Positions 1-7,821 are shown, counted from the stretch's first letter. The stretch: DNA of 39,811 nt from Streptomyces sp. G44 (GCF_016905445.1 NZ_JAFEXF010000053.1:1-39811); one strand, 5' to 3'. Program-made: numbers and translations. The notes: generated by a model from the letters alone, not told the origin.

Positions 1-261
1 CCGTGGCGCCGCGGCAGGGGCAGGCGGGCTGCGGTGCCGGGCGCGGCCGGGCTTGCCGACGGCCCGGTCCGGTCGTACGCGGGCGGTCCGCGGCCCCGGC
101 CCGCCTTCGGCCCGGTGCGGGTTGTCGGCCATGACGCGCAGCCGGTCGGTGGTGGCGCCGAGAGGCGTGCAGTCCGGACGCGGCGGGTGCCCACCGTCTT
201 CGGGCGGACGGTGATGACGCAGCTCTTGCGCACGGCTCGCGGTTCGCGGTTCGCGGTTCGC

Positions 262-546
262 GGCAGGAGGACCGGCCGGTTCCGGTCGTCGCCCGCGAGG
301 CGGCGGGCACGCTGCTCGCCGTGCGGCTGTCCGGTGAGCGGCACGACCGTGACAAAGAGTGGGTGCCGGTCGGCGGCGGCCCGTGGGACCGCGAGGGGCG
401 GGAGTCCTGCGTGGACATCGACCGGGTGCCGCGGGTGCGCGAGCGCGGCGTGCGGCGTGCGGCGCGAGGTGTGCGCGCTCGACCGGAGGCGGTCCGGCCT
501 GGTCGTGCTCCGTCTCAGGGAACGGCAGCGCCACGGCCGACGCTGA
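262..546 (+). pseudogene. Frameshifted remnant of a small unidentified protein
   Basis: A coding-like stretch runs from about 262 in one frame; it reads EDRPVPVVAREAAGTLLAVR and continues to VDIDRVPRVRERG near 450. It then appears to continue in another frame as GVRREVCALDRRR...LRERQ, ending at the stop at 546. Each segment looks like ordinary soluble protein, whereas the remaining frames here are low-complexity Arg/Ala/Pro. A 7-base tandem unit (TTCGCGG, about three copies, 241-263) lies just before it and could have moved the upstream frame, where MTQLLRTARG is visible from about 214. I do not recognise the family with confidence; a small PemK/MazF-like toxin is only a guess. Positions 1-261 otherwise show no gene I can support. 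Confidence 0.3.
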
Positions 547-1393
547 CCTCCTCGGCGAACACCCGCTCGAAGGCGCCGCGCGTCACCGCTCCCCTGGTGC
601 GGTCGAGGACCCCGGACACGACGTGGTCGAACTCTCCGGCGAACCGGCCGCCTTCGCCGAGCAGCGCCCGGAAGGCGCCCGCCACGTGCGCGGGGTCGTT
701 CATGAAGACGCCGCAGCCCCACGCGCCGAGGACCAGGCGGGGGTGGCCGCACGCGGGCGCCGTCTCCAGGACGCGGGCGGCGCGCGCCGCCACGGCCCGC
801 GGGATGTCGGCGGCACGCTCGGGGGCGCCGCGGCGGAGCCCCCGGTCGGGGCCGCCGAGGTGAGGAAGCCGACGAGGCGGGGCGACTCCAGCAGCTGCCC
901 GCGGTCGTCCCGGAAGAGGGGCACGCGGGGGATGGGGGCTCCCTTGCTCGGACGGAGTTGAGAGCTTGGGGAAGGATCACACGGTCGGTGTGGAAGGGGT
1001 CGCGGTGGGCGCGGTGGGCGCGGTGGGCGCGGTGGTGATCCTAGAAGGCGCGCGCCTCCAGCAGGCAGGTGTGGAGCGCGGAGGCGCGGCACAGCGCCTC
1101 CTCCTGTGCCTGCGCGCCGTTCAAGTAGCCGCCGCCGGGGTTGCGCGGGGACGGGGGGTTGCGGACCGCCACGCCGCCGGAGTCCGCTGCCGAGGAGGCC
1201 GCGGGGCTGTCGGTGAGTCTGCGCGCCGCTTCCAGGCTGCTCTCGCCGGTGACCTCGATGACGGTCGGGCGCTCGCGCGGGCCGCCGTCACCAGGTCGGC
1301 GATGTCCACCCGCCGGCCGCCCGGCTTGGTGTAGGCGCCCGCCGCGACGATCCGTTCCGTCTCCTGCGCCATCGCGCGCAGCCGGGCACCCAT
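515..1393 (-). pseudogene. Decayed TIGR02452 / bacterial-type PARG (macrodomain) protein
   Basis: Family hallmarks appear in order on the minus strand but are spread over different frames. The N-terminal MGARLRAMAQETERIVAAG starts at 1393. The catalytic macrodomain signature NPGGGYLNGAQAQEEALCRA, of the GGG-X(6-8)-QE type known from poly(ADP-ribose) glycohydrolases, lies near 1080-1140. RVPLFRDDRGQLL lies near 895-930, and the C-terminal LVLGAWGCGVFMNDPAHV is at about 700-745, with the stop at 515. Damage visible: a frame change after DIADLV (about 1280); an in-frame TAG at 1041-1043 where a Tyr is expected after LLEARAF; a 9-base GCGGTGGGC expansion just after it (1002-1028); another frame change near 930-960; and a one-base deletion near 846 (AAP-T where AAP-NR is expected). 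Intact members would act as ADP-ribose hydrolases; this copy cannot encode one. Confidence 0.8.
1002..1028. repeat. 9-bp tandem repeat (GCGGTGGGC x3) inside the PARG pseudogene
   Basis: Three perfect copies of GCGGTGGGC, with a partial fourth. On the minus strand they encode repeated His-Arg-Ala, expanding what would be a single HRAHRDPF segment of the TIGR02452 protein, directly after the premature TAG. Confidence 0.85.
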
Positions 1394-1536
1394 GCCCGTC
1401 CCCCGTGCCGTTCGTGAACGCATGGTGATCCGGGCACGTCGGGCGGCGCAACAGAACATCTGGCACGGGGATGGCCTCGGGGGCGCTCTTGTGCGATCGG
1501 CCTCAAGGGTTTTGGGTGTGACGAGCACTCTCGACC

Positions 1537-1544
1537 GGAAGGAG
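1537..1544 (+). promoter_or_regulatory. Shine-Dalgarno of egtA
   Basis: GGAAGGAG ends 7 bases before the ATG at 1552 and is the best ribosome binding site in the region, so it fixes the egtA start. The preceding 150 bases (1394-1536) separate egtA from the divergent pseudogene and should hold the operon promoter; I cannot assign -35/-10 boxes with confidence. Confidence 0.75.
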
Positions 1545-1551
1545 CCCTCCC

Positions 1552-2892
1552 ATGCACGAGGGAGACTGTACGGAGCACCGCCCTGCGCCTCGCACGAAGG
1601 CGCCGGACGCGGTGACCGAGGCGGAGGTGGAGGCCCTGGTCCGCGGCATCTGCTTCAAGACGGGGCCGCCCCGCACCACGGGTGTCGAGCTGGAATGGCT
1701 CGTCCACGAACCCGGACTGGCCCATGTGCCCGTCCCCGCCGCCCGCCTCGAAGCGGCCTGTGCCGCGCTGCGGGCACTGCCCCTGCGCGCGTCCCTCACC
1801 GTCGAACCCGGCGGCCAGCTGGAGCTCAGCTCGCTGCCCGCCGCTTCCCTGACGGAGTGCGTCTCGGCCATGCGGGCCGATCTCGGCCTCGTCCGTGACG
1901 CGTTACGCTCCCACCGCCTGACCCTCAGCGGGGTCGGCGCCGACCCGTGGCGCCCTCCGGCGCGCGTCCTGCGCGAGCCCCGCTACGACGCCCTGGAGTC
2001 CAGCCTCGACCGCGGCGGCCCCGCGGGGCGCCGCATGATGTGCTCGACGGCGTCCGTGCAGATCTGTCTGGACGCCGGGTACGAGGAGCCGGGCCCGCTC
2101 GGCTATGCGCGCCGCTGGCGCCTCGCGCATCTGCTCGGCCCCGTCCTGGTCGCCGCGTTCGCCAACTCACCGCTCCAGGACGGCCGTGCCACCGGCTGGC
2201 TCTCCACCCGGCAGGCCGTGTGGGCGGGCATCGAACCCGGCAGGTCCGGTGCCCCGCCGCTGGACGGGGAGCCGCGCGAGGCCTGGACACGGCACGCCCT
2301 GGACGCGCCCGTCATGTGCGTCAAAGGGCCGCCGGGCGGGGGCCCTTGGCACGTCCCGGAGGGGCTCACGCTACGCGCCTGGGCCCGCTCGGGTGTGCCG
2401 CGGCCCCCCACGCGTGACGACGTCGCCTACCACCTGACCACGCTGTTCCCGCCCGTGCGTCCGCGCGGCCACCTGGAGCTGCGCATGGTGGACGCCCAGC
2501 CGGGCGAGGACGGCTGGATCGTGCCGCTCGCCGTGACCAGCGCGCTCTTCGACGACCCGGAGGCGGCCGAGACCGCCTACCGCGCCGTCAAGCCGCTGGC
2601 GGAGCGGGACGGGGCGCCGGGTTCGCCCGCCGCGCCGCACAGTCCGCTGTGGCTGGACGCGGCGCGTCGGGGGCTCGGCGACGCCGAGCTGCGCGAGGCC
2701 GCCGCCGTCTGCTTCGCCGCCGCGGCCGACGCGCTGCCCCGCATGGGCGCGGACGCCTCGACGCGGGACGCCGTCGCCACGTACGCCGAACGGTACGTCG
2801 CGCGGGGCCGCTGCCCCGCCGACGACCTGCTGGACGGCCTCGGCGACACCCATCGACACCAGGACGCCTCGGGGAAGGACGCCCGACGATGA
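1552..2892 (+). CDS. egtA: Ergothioneine biosynthesis glutamate-cysteine ligase EgtA
   Basis: 446 aa. EgtA-type ligases join glutamate to cysteine using ATP, giving the gamma-glutamylcysteine used as sulfur donor by EgtB. Seen here: the substrate-domain start GVELEWLVHEP (about residues 44-54), MCSTASVQICLDAGYE, the FANSPLQDGRATGWLSTRQA core and HLELRMVDAQ, all typical of the actinobacterial GCS2-like EgtA family, at full length. It is first of four translationally coupled genes; its TGA (2890-2892) overlaps the egtB ATG as ATGA. Codon 118 (1903-1905) is TTA, the rarest leucine codon in Streptomyces and read by the bldA tRNA. The start is supported by a strong Shine-Dalgarno. Assignment is firm because egtB, egtC and egtD follow directly. 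Confidence 0.95.
   Translation: MHEGDCTEHRPAPRTKAPDAVTEAEVEALVRGICFKTGPPRTTGVELEWLVHEPGLAHVPVPAARLEAACAALRALPLRASLTVEPGGQLELSSLPAASLTECVSAMRADLGLVRDALRSHRLTLSGVGADPWRPPARVLREPRYDALESSLDRGGPAGRRMMCSTASVQICLDAGYEEPGPLGYARRWRLAHLLGPVLVAAFANSPLQDGRATGWLSTRQAVWAGIEPGRSGAPPLDGEPREAWTRHALDAPVMCVKGPPGGGPWHVPEGLTLRAWARSGVPRPPTRDDVAYHLTTLFPPVRPRGHLELRMVDAQPGEDGWIVPLAVTSALFDDPEAAETAYRAVKPLAERDGAPGSPAAPHSPLWLDAARRGLGDAELREAAAVCFAAAADALPRMGADASTRDAVATYAERYVARGRCPADDLLDGLGDTHRHQDASGKDARR
1903..1905 (+). promoter_or_regulatory. Rare TTA leucine codon in egtA (bldA-type translational control)
   Basis: The codon is in frame (codon 118, in the VRDALRSHR context, GCG TTA CGC). In Streptomyces TTA codons are read only by the bldA tRNA, which often links a gene to developmental timing. 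I noticed no other in-frame TTA in the genes of this window, though I could only scan by eye. Confidence 0.8.
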
Positions 2893-4232
2893 ACGGCCCC
2901 ACCACGGACCCGCAAGCCCTGCGCGAGCGCGCGCTCGCCGCGCTCCTGGCCGCCCGGGACCGCACCACCCTCCTCACCTCGTGTGTCGAGGACAGTGAAC
3001 TGACCGCGCAGCACTCGCCGTTGATGTCGCCGCTGGTCTGGGACCTCGCGCACATAGGCAACCAGGAGGAGCAGTGGCTGCTGCGCGCGGTCGCGGGCCG
3101 CGACGCCATGCGGCCCGAGATCGACCCGCTCTACGACGCCTTCGAGCACCCCCGCGCCGAGCGGCCGAGCCTGCCGCTGCTCGCGCCCGCCGAGGCCAGG
3201 GGGTACGCGGCGGAGGTCCGCGGCCGGGCGCTCGACGTGCTGGAGAAGACACCGCTGCACGGCACTCCGCTCACCGACGCGGGCTTCGCGTTCGGGATGG
3301 TCGCGCAGCACGAGCAGCAGCACGACGAGACGATGCTCATCACGCACCAGCTGCGCACGGGCCCCACCGCGCTCACCGCGCCGGACCCGGAACCCGGCCC
3401 GCCCTTCACCGGTCCGGCCGAAGTCCTCGTCCCCGGCGGCCCGTTCACGATGGGCACCTCCACCGAGCCGTGGGCCCTGGACAACGAACGCCCGGCGCAC
3501 CGCCGTCTGGTCCCGCCGTTCTTCATCGACACCACACCGGTGACGAACGCCGCGTACCAGCGCTTCATCGACGACGGCGGCTATGAGGAGATCCGCTGGT
3601 GGGCGCCGGAGGGCTGGGCGATGGTGCGGCGGAACGGACTGCGCGCACCGCTGTTCTGGCGCCGCGAGGCAGGGCAGTGGCTGCGGCGCCGCTTCGGGAC
3701 GGTGGAGCCGGTGCCCGCCGACGAGCCGGTGCTGCACGTGAGCTGGTACGAGGCCGACGCGTACGCGCGCTGGGCGGGCCGGCGCCTGCCCAGCGAGGAG
3801 GAGTGGGAAAAGGCCGCCCGGCACGACCCGGTCACCGACCGCTCCCTGCGCTACCCGTGGGGCGACGCGGACCCGACCCCCGAGCACGCCAACCTCGGCC
3901 AGCGGCACCTGCGCCCGGCCCCGGCGGGCAGCTACCCGACAGGCGAGTCCCCCCTGGGCGTACGTCAGTTGATCGGCGACGTATGGGAGTGGACGTCCAG
4001 CGACTTCCTGCCCTACCCGGGCTTCGCCGCCTTCCCCTACCGCGAGTACTCGGACGTGTTCTTCGGCGGTGACTACAAGGTGCTGCGCGGCGGGGCGTTC
4101 TCCGTGGACGCGGTGGCCTGCCGGGGCACGTTCCGCAACTGGGACCATCCGGTGCGGCGGCAGATCTTCTCCGGGTTCCGCACGGCGCGGGACGCGGGGC
4201 CGACCGAAGCCCCCGAACCCGAGGTCTGCTGA
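2889..4232 (+). CDS. egtB: Hercynine oxygenase EgtB (non-haem iron sulfoxide synthase)
   Basis: 447 aa from the ATG at 2889. EgtB couples hercynine and gamma-glutamylcysteine with oxygen to form the sulfoxide intermediate of ergothioneine. An N-terminal DinB-like domain carries the iron-ligand pattern: His55 (DLAHIGNQEE) and His141/His145 (QHEQQHDETM). The C-terminal half is a formylglycine-generating-enzyme-like fold with GGPFTMGT (near 180-190), HVSWYEADAYARWAG, LPSEEEWEKAAR, GDVWEWTSS and YKVLRGGAF. Length matches EgtB. The start is chosen because ATG overlaps the egtA stop (ATGA); the frame stays open further upstream, but that part only shadows egtA. Its own TGA overlaps the egtC ATG by one base, so the operon is tightly coupled. 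Confidence 0.96.
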   Translation: MNGPTTDPQALRERALAALLAARDRTTLLTSCVEDSELTAQHSPLMSPLVWDLAHIGNQEEQWLLRAVAGRDAMRPEIDPLYDAFEHPRAERPSLPLLAPAEARGYAAEVRGRALDVLEKTPLHGTPLTDAGFAFGMVAQHEQQHDETMLITHQLRTGPTALTAPDPEPGPPFTGPAEVLVPGGPFTMGTSTEPWALDNERPAHRRLVPPFFIDTTPVTNAAYQRFIDDGGYEEIRWWAPEGWAMVRRNGLRAPLFWRREAGQWLRRRFGTVEPVPADEPVLHVSWYEADAYARWAGRRLPSEEEWEKAARHDPVTDRSLRYPWGDADPTPEHANLGQRHLRPAPAGSYPTGESPLGVRQLIGDVWEWTSSDFLPYPGFAAFPYREYSDVFFGGDYKVLRGGAFSVDAVACRGTFRNWDHPVRRQIFSGFRTARDAGPTEAPEPEVC

Positions 4233-4987
4233 TGTGCCGTCATGTCGCTTTCCTCGGCCCGCCGGTGGCCCTGGGAAGCCTCCTCGTCGAGCCCGCGCAC
4301 GGCCTGTACCGCCAGTCGTGGGCACCGCGCCGGCAGCGGTACGGCACGGTCAACGCCGACGGCTTCGGGGTCGGCTGGTACGCGGACGGGGACCCGGTGC
4401 CCGCGCGCTACCGGCGCCTCGGGCCGATCTGGGGCGACCAGTCCTTCGCCGACCTGGCGCGGGTGGTGCGCTCCGGGGCGCTGCTCGCGGCCGTGCGCGA
4501 CGCCACGCTGGCGGGCGCGGACGGGGAGGCCGCGGCTGCCCCGTTCGCGTCCGGGCCGTGGCTGTTCAGCCACAACGGCGCGGTGGCGGGCTGGCCCGGC
4601 TCCCTCGCCTCCCTGGCGGAGGGTCTGCCGCCCGCCGAGCTGCTGTCGATGGAGGCGCGTTGCGACTCCGCGCTGGTGTGGGCGCTCGTCCTGCACCGGC
4701 TGCGGCGGGGCGACGAGGCCGGCCAGGCCCTGGCCGACACCGTCCGGGACGTCGCGGGAGCGGCCCCCGCGTCGCGCCTCAACCTCCTGCTGACCGACGG
4801 CGACACGATCACCGCCACCGCCTGGGGCGACACCCTCTGGTATCTCGCGGAGCCCGGCCACCGCACCGTGGTCGCCTCCGAGCCCTACGACGACGACCCG
4901 CACTGGCGTGAGGTGCCCGACCGCACCCTGCTCGCCGCAAGCCGCACCGACGTACTGCTGACCCCGCTCAAGGAGCCACCCGCGTGA
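4232..4987 (+). CDS. egtC: Ergothioneine biosynthesis amidohydrolase EgtC
   Basis: 251 aa. EgtC removes the gamma-glutamyl group from the EgtB product, leaving hercynyl-cysteine sulfoxide. The protein begins Met-Cys-Arg-His: Cys2 is the N-terminal nucleophile of class II (Ntn) glutamine amidotransferase-like hydrolases once Met is removed. The following NADGFGVGWY and FSHNGAVAGW motifs are typical of the family. No synthetase domain is attached, as expected for EgtC. It overlaps egtB by one base upstream and egtD by 4 bases downstream (GTGA). The C-S lyase EgtE that would finish the pathway is not in the window; in many actinobacteria that step is encoded elsewhere. Confidence 0.95.
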   Translation: MCRHVAFLGPPVALGSLLVEPAHGLYRQSWAPRRQRYGTVNADGFGVGWYADGDPVPARYRRLGPIWGDQSFADLARVVRSGALLAAVRDATLAGADGEAAAAPFASGPWLFSHNGAVAGWPGSLASLAEGLPPAELLSMEARCDSALVWALVLHRLRRGDEAGQALADTVRDVAGAAPASRLNLLLTDGDTITATAWGDTLWYLAEPGHRTVVASEPYDDDPHWREVPDRTLLAASRTDVLLTPLKEPPA

Positions 4988-5946
4988 GCCCGTTCCTGCT
5001 GACCCGCACCCTGCCCGAGGACACCACCGGAGCCGCGCTGCGGGCCGATGTCCTGCACGGCCTGACCCGCACCCCGAAGTCGCTGCCGCCCAAGTGGTTC
5101 TACGACGCCCGCGGCAGCGTCCTCTTCGAGGAGATCACCACCCTGCCCGAGTACTACCCGACCCGCGCGGAGCGCGAGATCCTGGTCGCCCGCGCCGCCG
5201 AGATCGCGGGGATCACGGGCGTACGCACGCTGATCGAGCTGGGTTCGGGCTCCTCGGAGAAGACCCGCCATCTGATCGACGCCATGGCGTCCCTGCACAC
5301 GTACGTCCCCGTGGACGTCAGCGAGAGCGCGCTGACCGGCGCGGCGAACGCCCTGCTCGCGCAGCGGCCGCGGCTCGACGTGCACGCCCTGATCGCCGAC
5401 TTCACGCGGGGCCTCGCCCTGCCGGGCACGCCGGGGCCGCGCCTGGTGGCGTTCCTCGGCGGCACCCTCGGCAACCTCCTGCCCGCCGAACGCGCGGCGT
5501 TTCTCTCCTCGGTGCGGGGACTGCTCTCCCCCGGCGACACGCTGCTCCTCGGCACGGACCTGGTGAAGGACGAGTCGGTGCTCGTGTCGGCGTACGACGA
5601 CGCGGCGGGCGTCACGGCCTCGTTCAACAAGAACGTCCTGTCGGTGATGAACCGCGAGCTGGAGGCGGACTTCGACCCGGACGCCTTCGACCACGTCGCC
5701 GTCTGGGACCGCGACCACGAGTGGATCGAGATGCGGCTGCGCTCCACGGCGGCGCAGACGGTGAAGATCCCCGCGCTCGGTCTGGCCGTCGACTTCGCGG
5801 CCGGTGAGGAGATGCGCACGGAGGTCTCGGCGAAGTTCAGGAAGGAGAAGGTACGCGCCGAACTTGCTGCGGCGGAGCTGGACATGACGCACTGGTGGAC
5901 GGACGAGCGCGGCCGCTTCGCGCTGTCGTTGAGTGCGCCGGCGTAG
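4984..5946 (+). CDS. egtD: L-histidine N-alpha-methyltransferase EgtD
   Basis: 320 aa from a GTG start overlapping the egtC stop. EgtD transfers three methyl groups from S-adenosylmethionine to the alpha-amino group of histidine, making hercynine. Seen: the KSLPPKWFYDARGSVLFEEI start region with LPEYYPTRAE, the SAM-binding ELGSGSSEKTR (about residues 79-89), LGGTLGNLLPAER, LLGTDLVKD, and the substrate-side FNKNVL and SVMNRELEADFD segments, all standard in EgtD (DUF2260). Length is normal. It is last in the operon, followed within 15 bases by a strong hairpin facing the convergent lipoprotein gene. Confidence 0.96.
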   Translation: MSPFLLTRTLPEDTTGAALRADVLHGLTRTPKSLPPKWFYDARGSVLFEEITTLPEYYPTRAEREILVARAAEIAGITGVRTLIELGSGSSEKTRHLIDAMASLHTYVPVDVSESALTGAANALLAQRPRLDVHALIADFTRGLALPGTPGPRLVAFLGGTLGNLLPAERAAFLSSVRGLLSPGDTLLLGTDLVKDESVLVSAYDDAAGVTASFNKNVLSVMNRELEADFDPDAFDHVAVWDRDHEWIEMRLRSTAAQTVKIPALGLAVDFAAGEEMRTEVSAKFRKEKVRAELAAAELDMTHWWTDERGRFALSLSAPA

Positions 5947-5958
5947 GAGCGGGTTCGG

Positions 5959-5990
5959 GGCCGGGGCCCGGCGGACGCCGGGCCCCGGCC
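5959..5990. terminator. Bidirectional hairpin between egtD and the SBP gene
   Basis: A perfect 14-bp GC inverted repeat (5959-5972 with 5977-5990) around a GGAC loop, lying between two convergent genes whose stops are 5946 (plus) and 5998 (minus). There is no U tract, as is common in Streptomyces terminators. Function is inferred from position and stem strength. Confidence 0.8.
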
Positions 5991-5997
5991 TCTCCCG

Positions 5998-7287
5998 TCA
6001 CAGGCCGCCGAGGCGCAGCGCCTTCGTGATCTCGCGTGAGGCCTCGCGGGCGTGCGTCGCCGGGTCGCCGCCCGTCAGAACGGCGGTCATGTAGGCCTTG
6101 ATGGGGTTGTCGGCCTCGACGGCCGCCCAGCGCGGGGAGTTGGGGGTCGCCCGGCCGTTCGCCGCGCCGACGGCCATCGCCGCGACACCCGGCTCGCCCG
6201 CGACGGCGGGGGCCAGTTTCGCCTTGTTGGGCACGTAGTTCATGGTGCGGGCCAGGTCGGTCTGCCACTTCTTGCCCGCCAGCGCCGCGATCACCTCGAC
6301 GGCGCCCGCGTGGTCGTCGCTGCGCTCGGGCACGATGAGGTCGGAGCCGCCGGTGAAGACCGCGCCGGGCTTGCCCGCCCGCTTGCCGGGGATCGGGAAG
6401 TAGCCGAGCTTGCCCTTCAGTTCGGGGTTCTTCTCCTCGATGGCCCGTGCCGCGCCGGGCACCGCGATGATCTGGGCGACGTCGCCGCGCGCGAACACCC
6501 CGGTCTGTGCCGGGTGTTCCTCGTCGGCGTCGCGCGGGCCCCGGCCGAGCGCCTGGAGTTGCCGGTAGAACGCCATGCCGCGCAGGGCCGCCGGCGTGTG
6601 CAGGGTGCCGCGCCAGTCGCCGGTGGACTCCTTGGTCTCCTTGGCGAGGTCGCCGCCCTCGTCCCAGATGAATCCGGCGAGGGTGTACCAGTCCTGGCCA
6701 GCGAGGTAAATGCCCTGATTGCCGCCCGAGTTGAGCTTCTGCGTATCCGCTGTCCACTCCTCGCGGGTGCGCGGCGGCCGGGTGATGCCCGCCTTCGCGA
6801 AGAGGTCCTTGTTGTAGATGACGACGCGGTTGGCGGCATACCAGGGGATGCCGTACTGGGCGCCGTTGTGGCGGCCCGGCTCCGCGAGGCCCGGCAGCCA
6901 GTCGTTCATGCCGAGGTCGCGTGCCGACTCCAGGGTCAGGTCGTACAGGCCGCGTTCGTCGACGTACTGGGCGACCTGGGTGTTGCCGACCTCGATGACG
7001 TCGGGTCCGTCGCCGTCCTTCTCCTTGAGCGCCTTGCTGACCTTGGCGCCGATGCCCGTCCACTCCTGGACGCGGACGTCCAGTTCGATGTCCTCGTGCT
7101 CCTTCTCGAAGTCCTCGGTGAAGCGCTCGACGAACTCGGGCGAGGCGCTGCCCCGCATCAGCCAGACGGTGACGGTTCTGGGCTCGTCCCCGCCGGGCAG
7201 CACGCCGCAGCCGGCGAGCAGGACGGCGGAGGTCAGGGCGAGGACCAGGGGGGTGGTGGCGCGGCGGTGCGGTCTCACGTGGGTCAC
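5998..7287 (-). CDS. Extracellular solute-binding lipoprotein, sugar ABC-transporter type
   Basis: 429 aa from a GTG start. The N-terminus has basic residues, a hydrophobic stretch and a lipobox LLAGC with Cys27 as the lipidation site, so it should be anchored outside the membrane. The mature part fits the COG1653 carbohydrate-binding family: TVTVWLMRGSASPEF, FEKEHEDIELDVRVQEW, GPDVIEVGNTQVAQY, YGIPWYAANRVVIYNKDLF and GGSDLIVPERS. Sugar identity cannot be told from sequence. No permease or ATPase gene adjoins it, so it is an orphan receptor that must use components encoded elsewhere. A perfect inverted repeat about 80 bases upstream is a candidate operator. The Shine-Dalgarno is weak. Confidence 0.9.
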   Translation of the reverse strand: MTHVRPHRRATTPLVLALTSAVLLAGCGVLPGGDEPRTVTVWLMRGSASPEFVERFTEDFEKEHEDIELDVRVQEWTGIGAKVSKALKEKDGDGPDVIEVGNTQVAQYVDERGLYDLTLESARDLGMNDWLPGLAEPGRHNGAQYGIPWYAANRVVIYNKDLFAKAGITRPPRTREEWTADTQKLNSGGNQGIYLAGQDWYTLAGFIWDEGGDLAKETKESTGDWRGTLHTPAALRGMAFYRQLQALGRGPRDADEEHPAQTGVFARGDVAQIIAVPGAARAIEEKNPELKGKLGYFPIPGKRAGKPGAVFTGGSDLIVPERSDDHAGAVEVIAALAGKKWQTDLARTMNYVPNKAKLAPAVAGEPGVAAMAVGAANGRATPNSPRWAAVEADNPIKAYMTAVLTGGDPATHAREASREITKALRLGGL

Positions 7288-7362
7288 TTTCTGCCTGCGG
7301 ACAGGGGAAGGTCAGCCCGACGCGGGGGGTGAGCAGGTGGCTCGAACGGGTGCTGGCTGGAT

Positions 7363-7378
7363 TTTGGTATGTACCAAA
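7363..7378. promoter_or_regulatory. Candidate operator TTTGGTATGTACCAAA
   Basis: A perfect 7-bp inverted repeat with a 2-base centre, in the region between the minus-strand SBP gene (start 7287) and the plus-strand dodecin gene (start 7494). Centred about 83 bases upstream of the SBP start, it fits the binding site of a dimeric sugar-responsive repressor (GntR- or LacI-like). The cognate regulator is not in the window. Confidence 0.55.
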
Positions 7379-7442
7379 CGCCCGGTCAAGGGGGTACGAC
7401 ATCCGATGTGCCGTCTCGCGCGTCCGCGCGGCCTGGTGCACG

Positions 7443-7474
7443 GTGGAGTGACGTATTTCGCGACGTCACACCAC
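7443..7474. promoter_or_regulatory. Long imperfect inverted repeat upstream of dodecin
   Basis: The arms GTGGAGTGACGT (7443-7454) and ACGTCACACCAC (7463-7474) match at 11 of 12 positions around an 8-base spacer (ATTTCGCG). The element ends 19 bases before the dodecin ATG, where the promoter or 5' leader should be. It is either a protein operator or a leader hairpin. Confidence 0.5.
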
Positions 7475-7493
7475 GGCCGGGAGGAACCCCCTC

Positions 7494-7715
7494 ATGTCGG
7501 ACCACACCTACCGCGTGACCGAGATCGTCGGCACCTCGCACGAGGGCGTCGACCAGGCGATCCGCAATGGCATCGCGCGGGCCTCGCAGACGCTGCGCTC
7601 GCTGGACTGGTTCGAGGTGACCCAGGTGCGGGGGCATATCGAGGACGGGCGGATCCAGCACTATCAGGTGGGGCTGAAGGTGGGGTTCCGGTTGGAGGAC
7701 GGTGACAGCGCGTAG
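7494..7715 (+). CDS. Dodecin family flavin-binding protein
   Basis: 73 aa, a complete dodecin. These small proteins assemble into hollow dodecamers that bind flavins (FMN, riboflavin or CoA-flavin pairs) as storage or photoprotective buffers. Seen: YRVTEIVGTSHEGVDQAI, the ARASQTLRSLDWFEV stretch with Trp39 (the residue that stacks on the isoalloxazine ring in the family), and the HYQVGLKVGFRLED final strand. GGGAGGAA lies 7 bases before the ATG and fixes the start. It is monocistronic, with a candidate regulatory inverted repeat just upstream and a convergent HAD gene downstream. The nearby luciferase-like oxidoreductase may use flavin too, but no direct link is shown. Confidence 0.93.
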   Translation: MSDHTYRVTEIVGTSHEGVDQAIRNGIARASQTLRSLDWFEVTQVRGHIEDGRIQHYQVGLKVGFRLEDGDSA

Positions 7716-7771
7716 GCGCTCTGCGGGGCGGGTGGGGGGTGCGGGTTGGCTGCGGGGTGGTGGGGGCTGGG

Positions 7772-7806
7772 GTTGTTCTGCGCAGTTCCCCGCGCCCCTG
7801 GGGGGT
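7772..7806. repeat. Streptomyces-type intergenic repeat (GCGCAGTTCCCCGCGCCCCT core)
   Basis: The core GCGCAGTTCCCCGCGCCCCT is, from memory, a motif scattered in many copies between genes of Streptomyces genomes, often beside G-rich tracts as here (7729-7771). It sits in the 106-base gap between the convergent dodecin and HAD genes, where it could also aid termination. Origin and function are unknown to me. Confidence 0.6.
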
Positions 7807-7821
7807 AGGCGGGTGCGTTGT

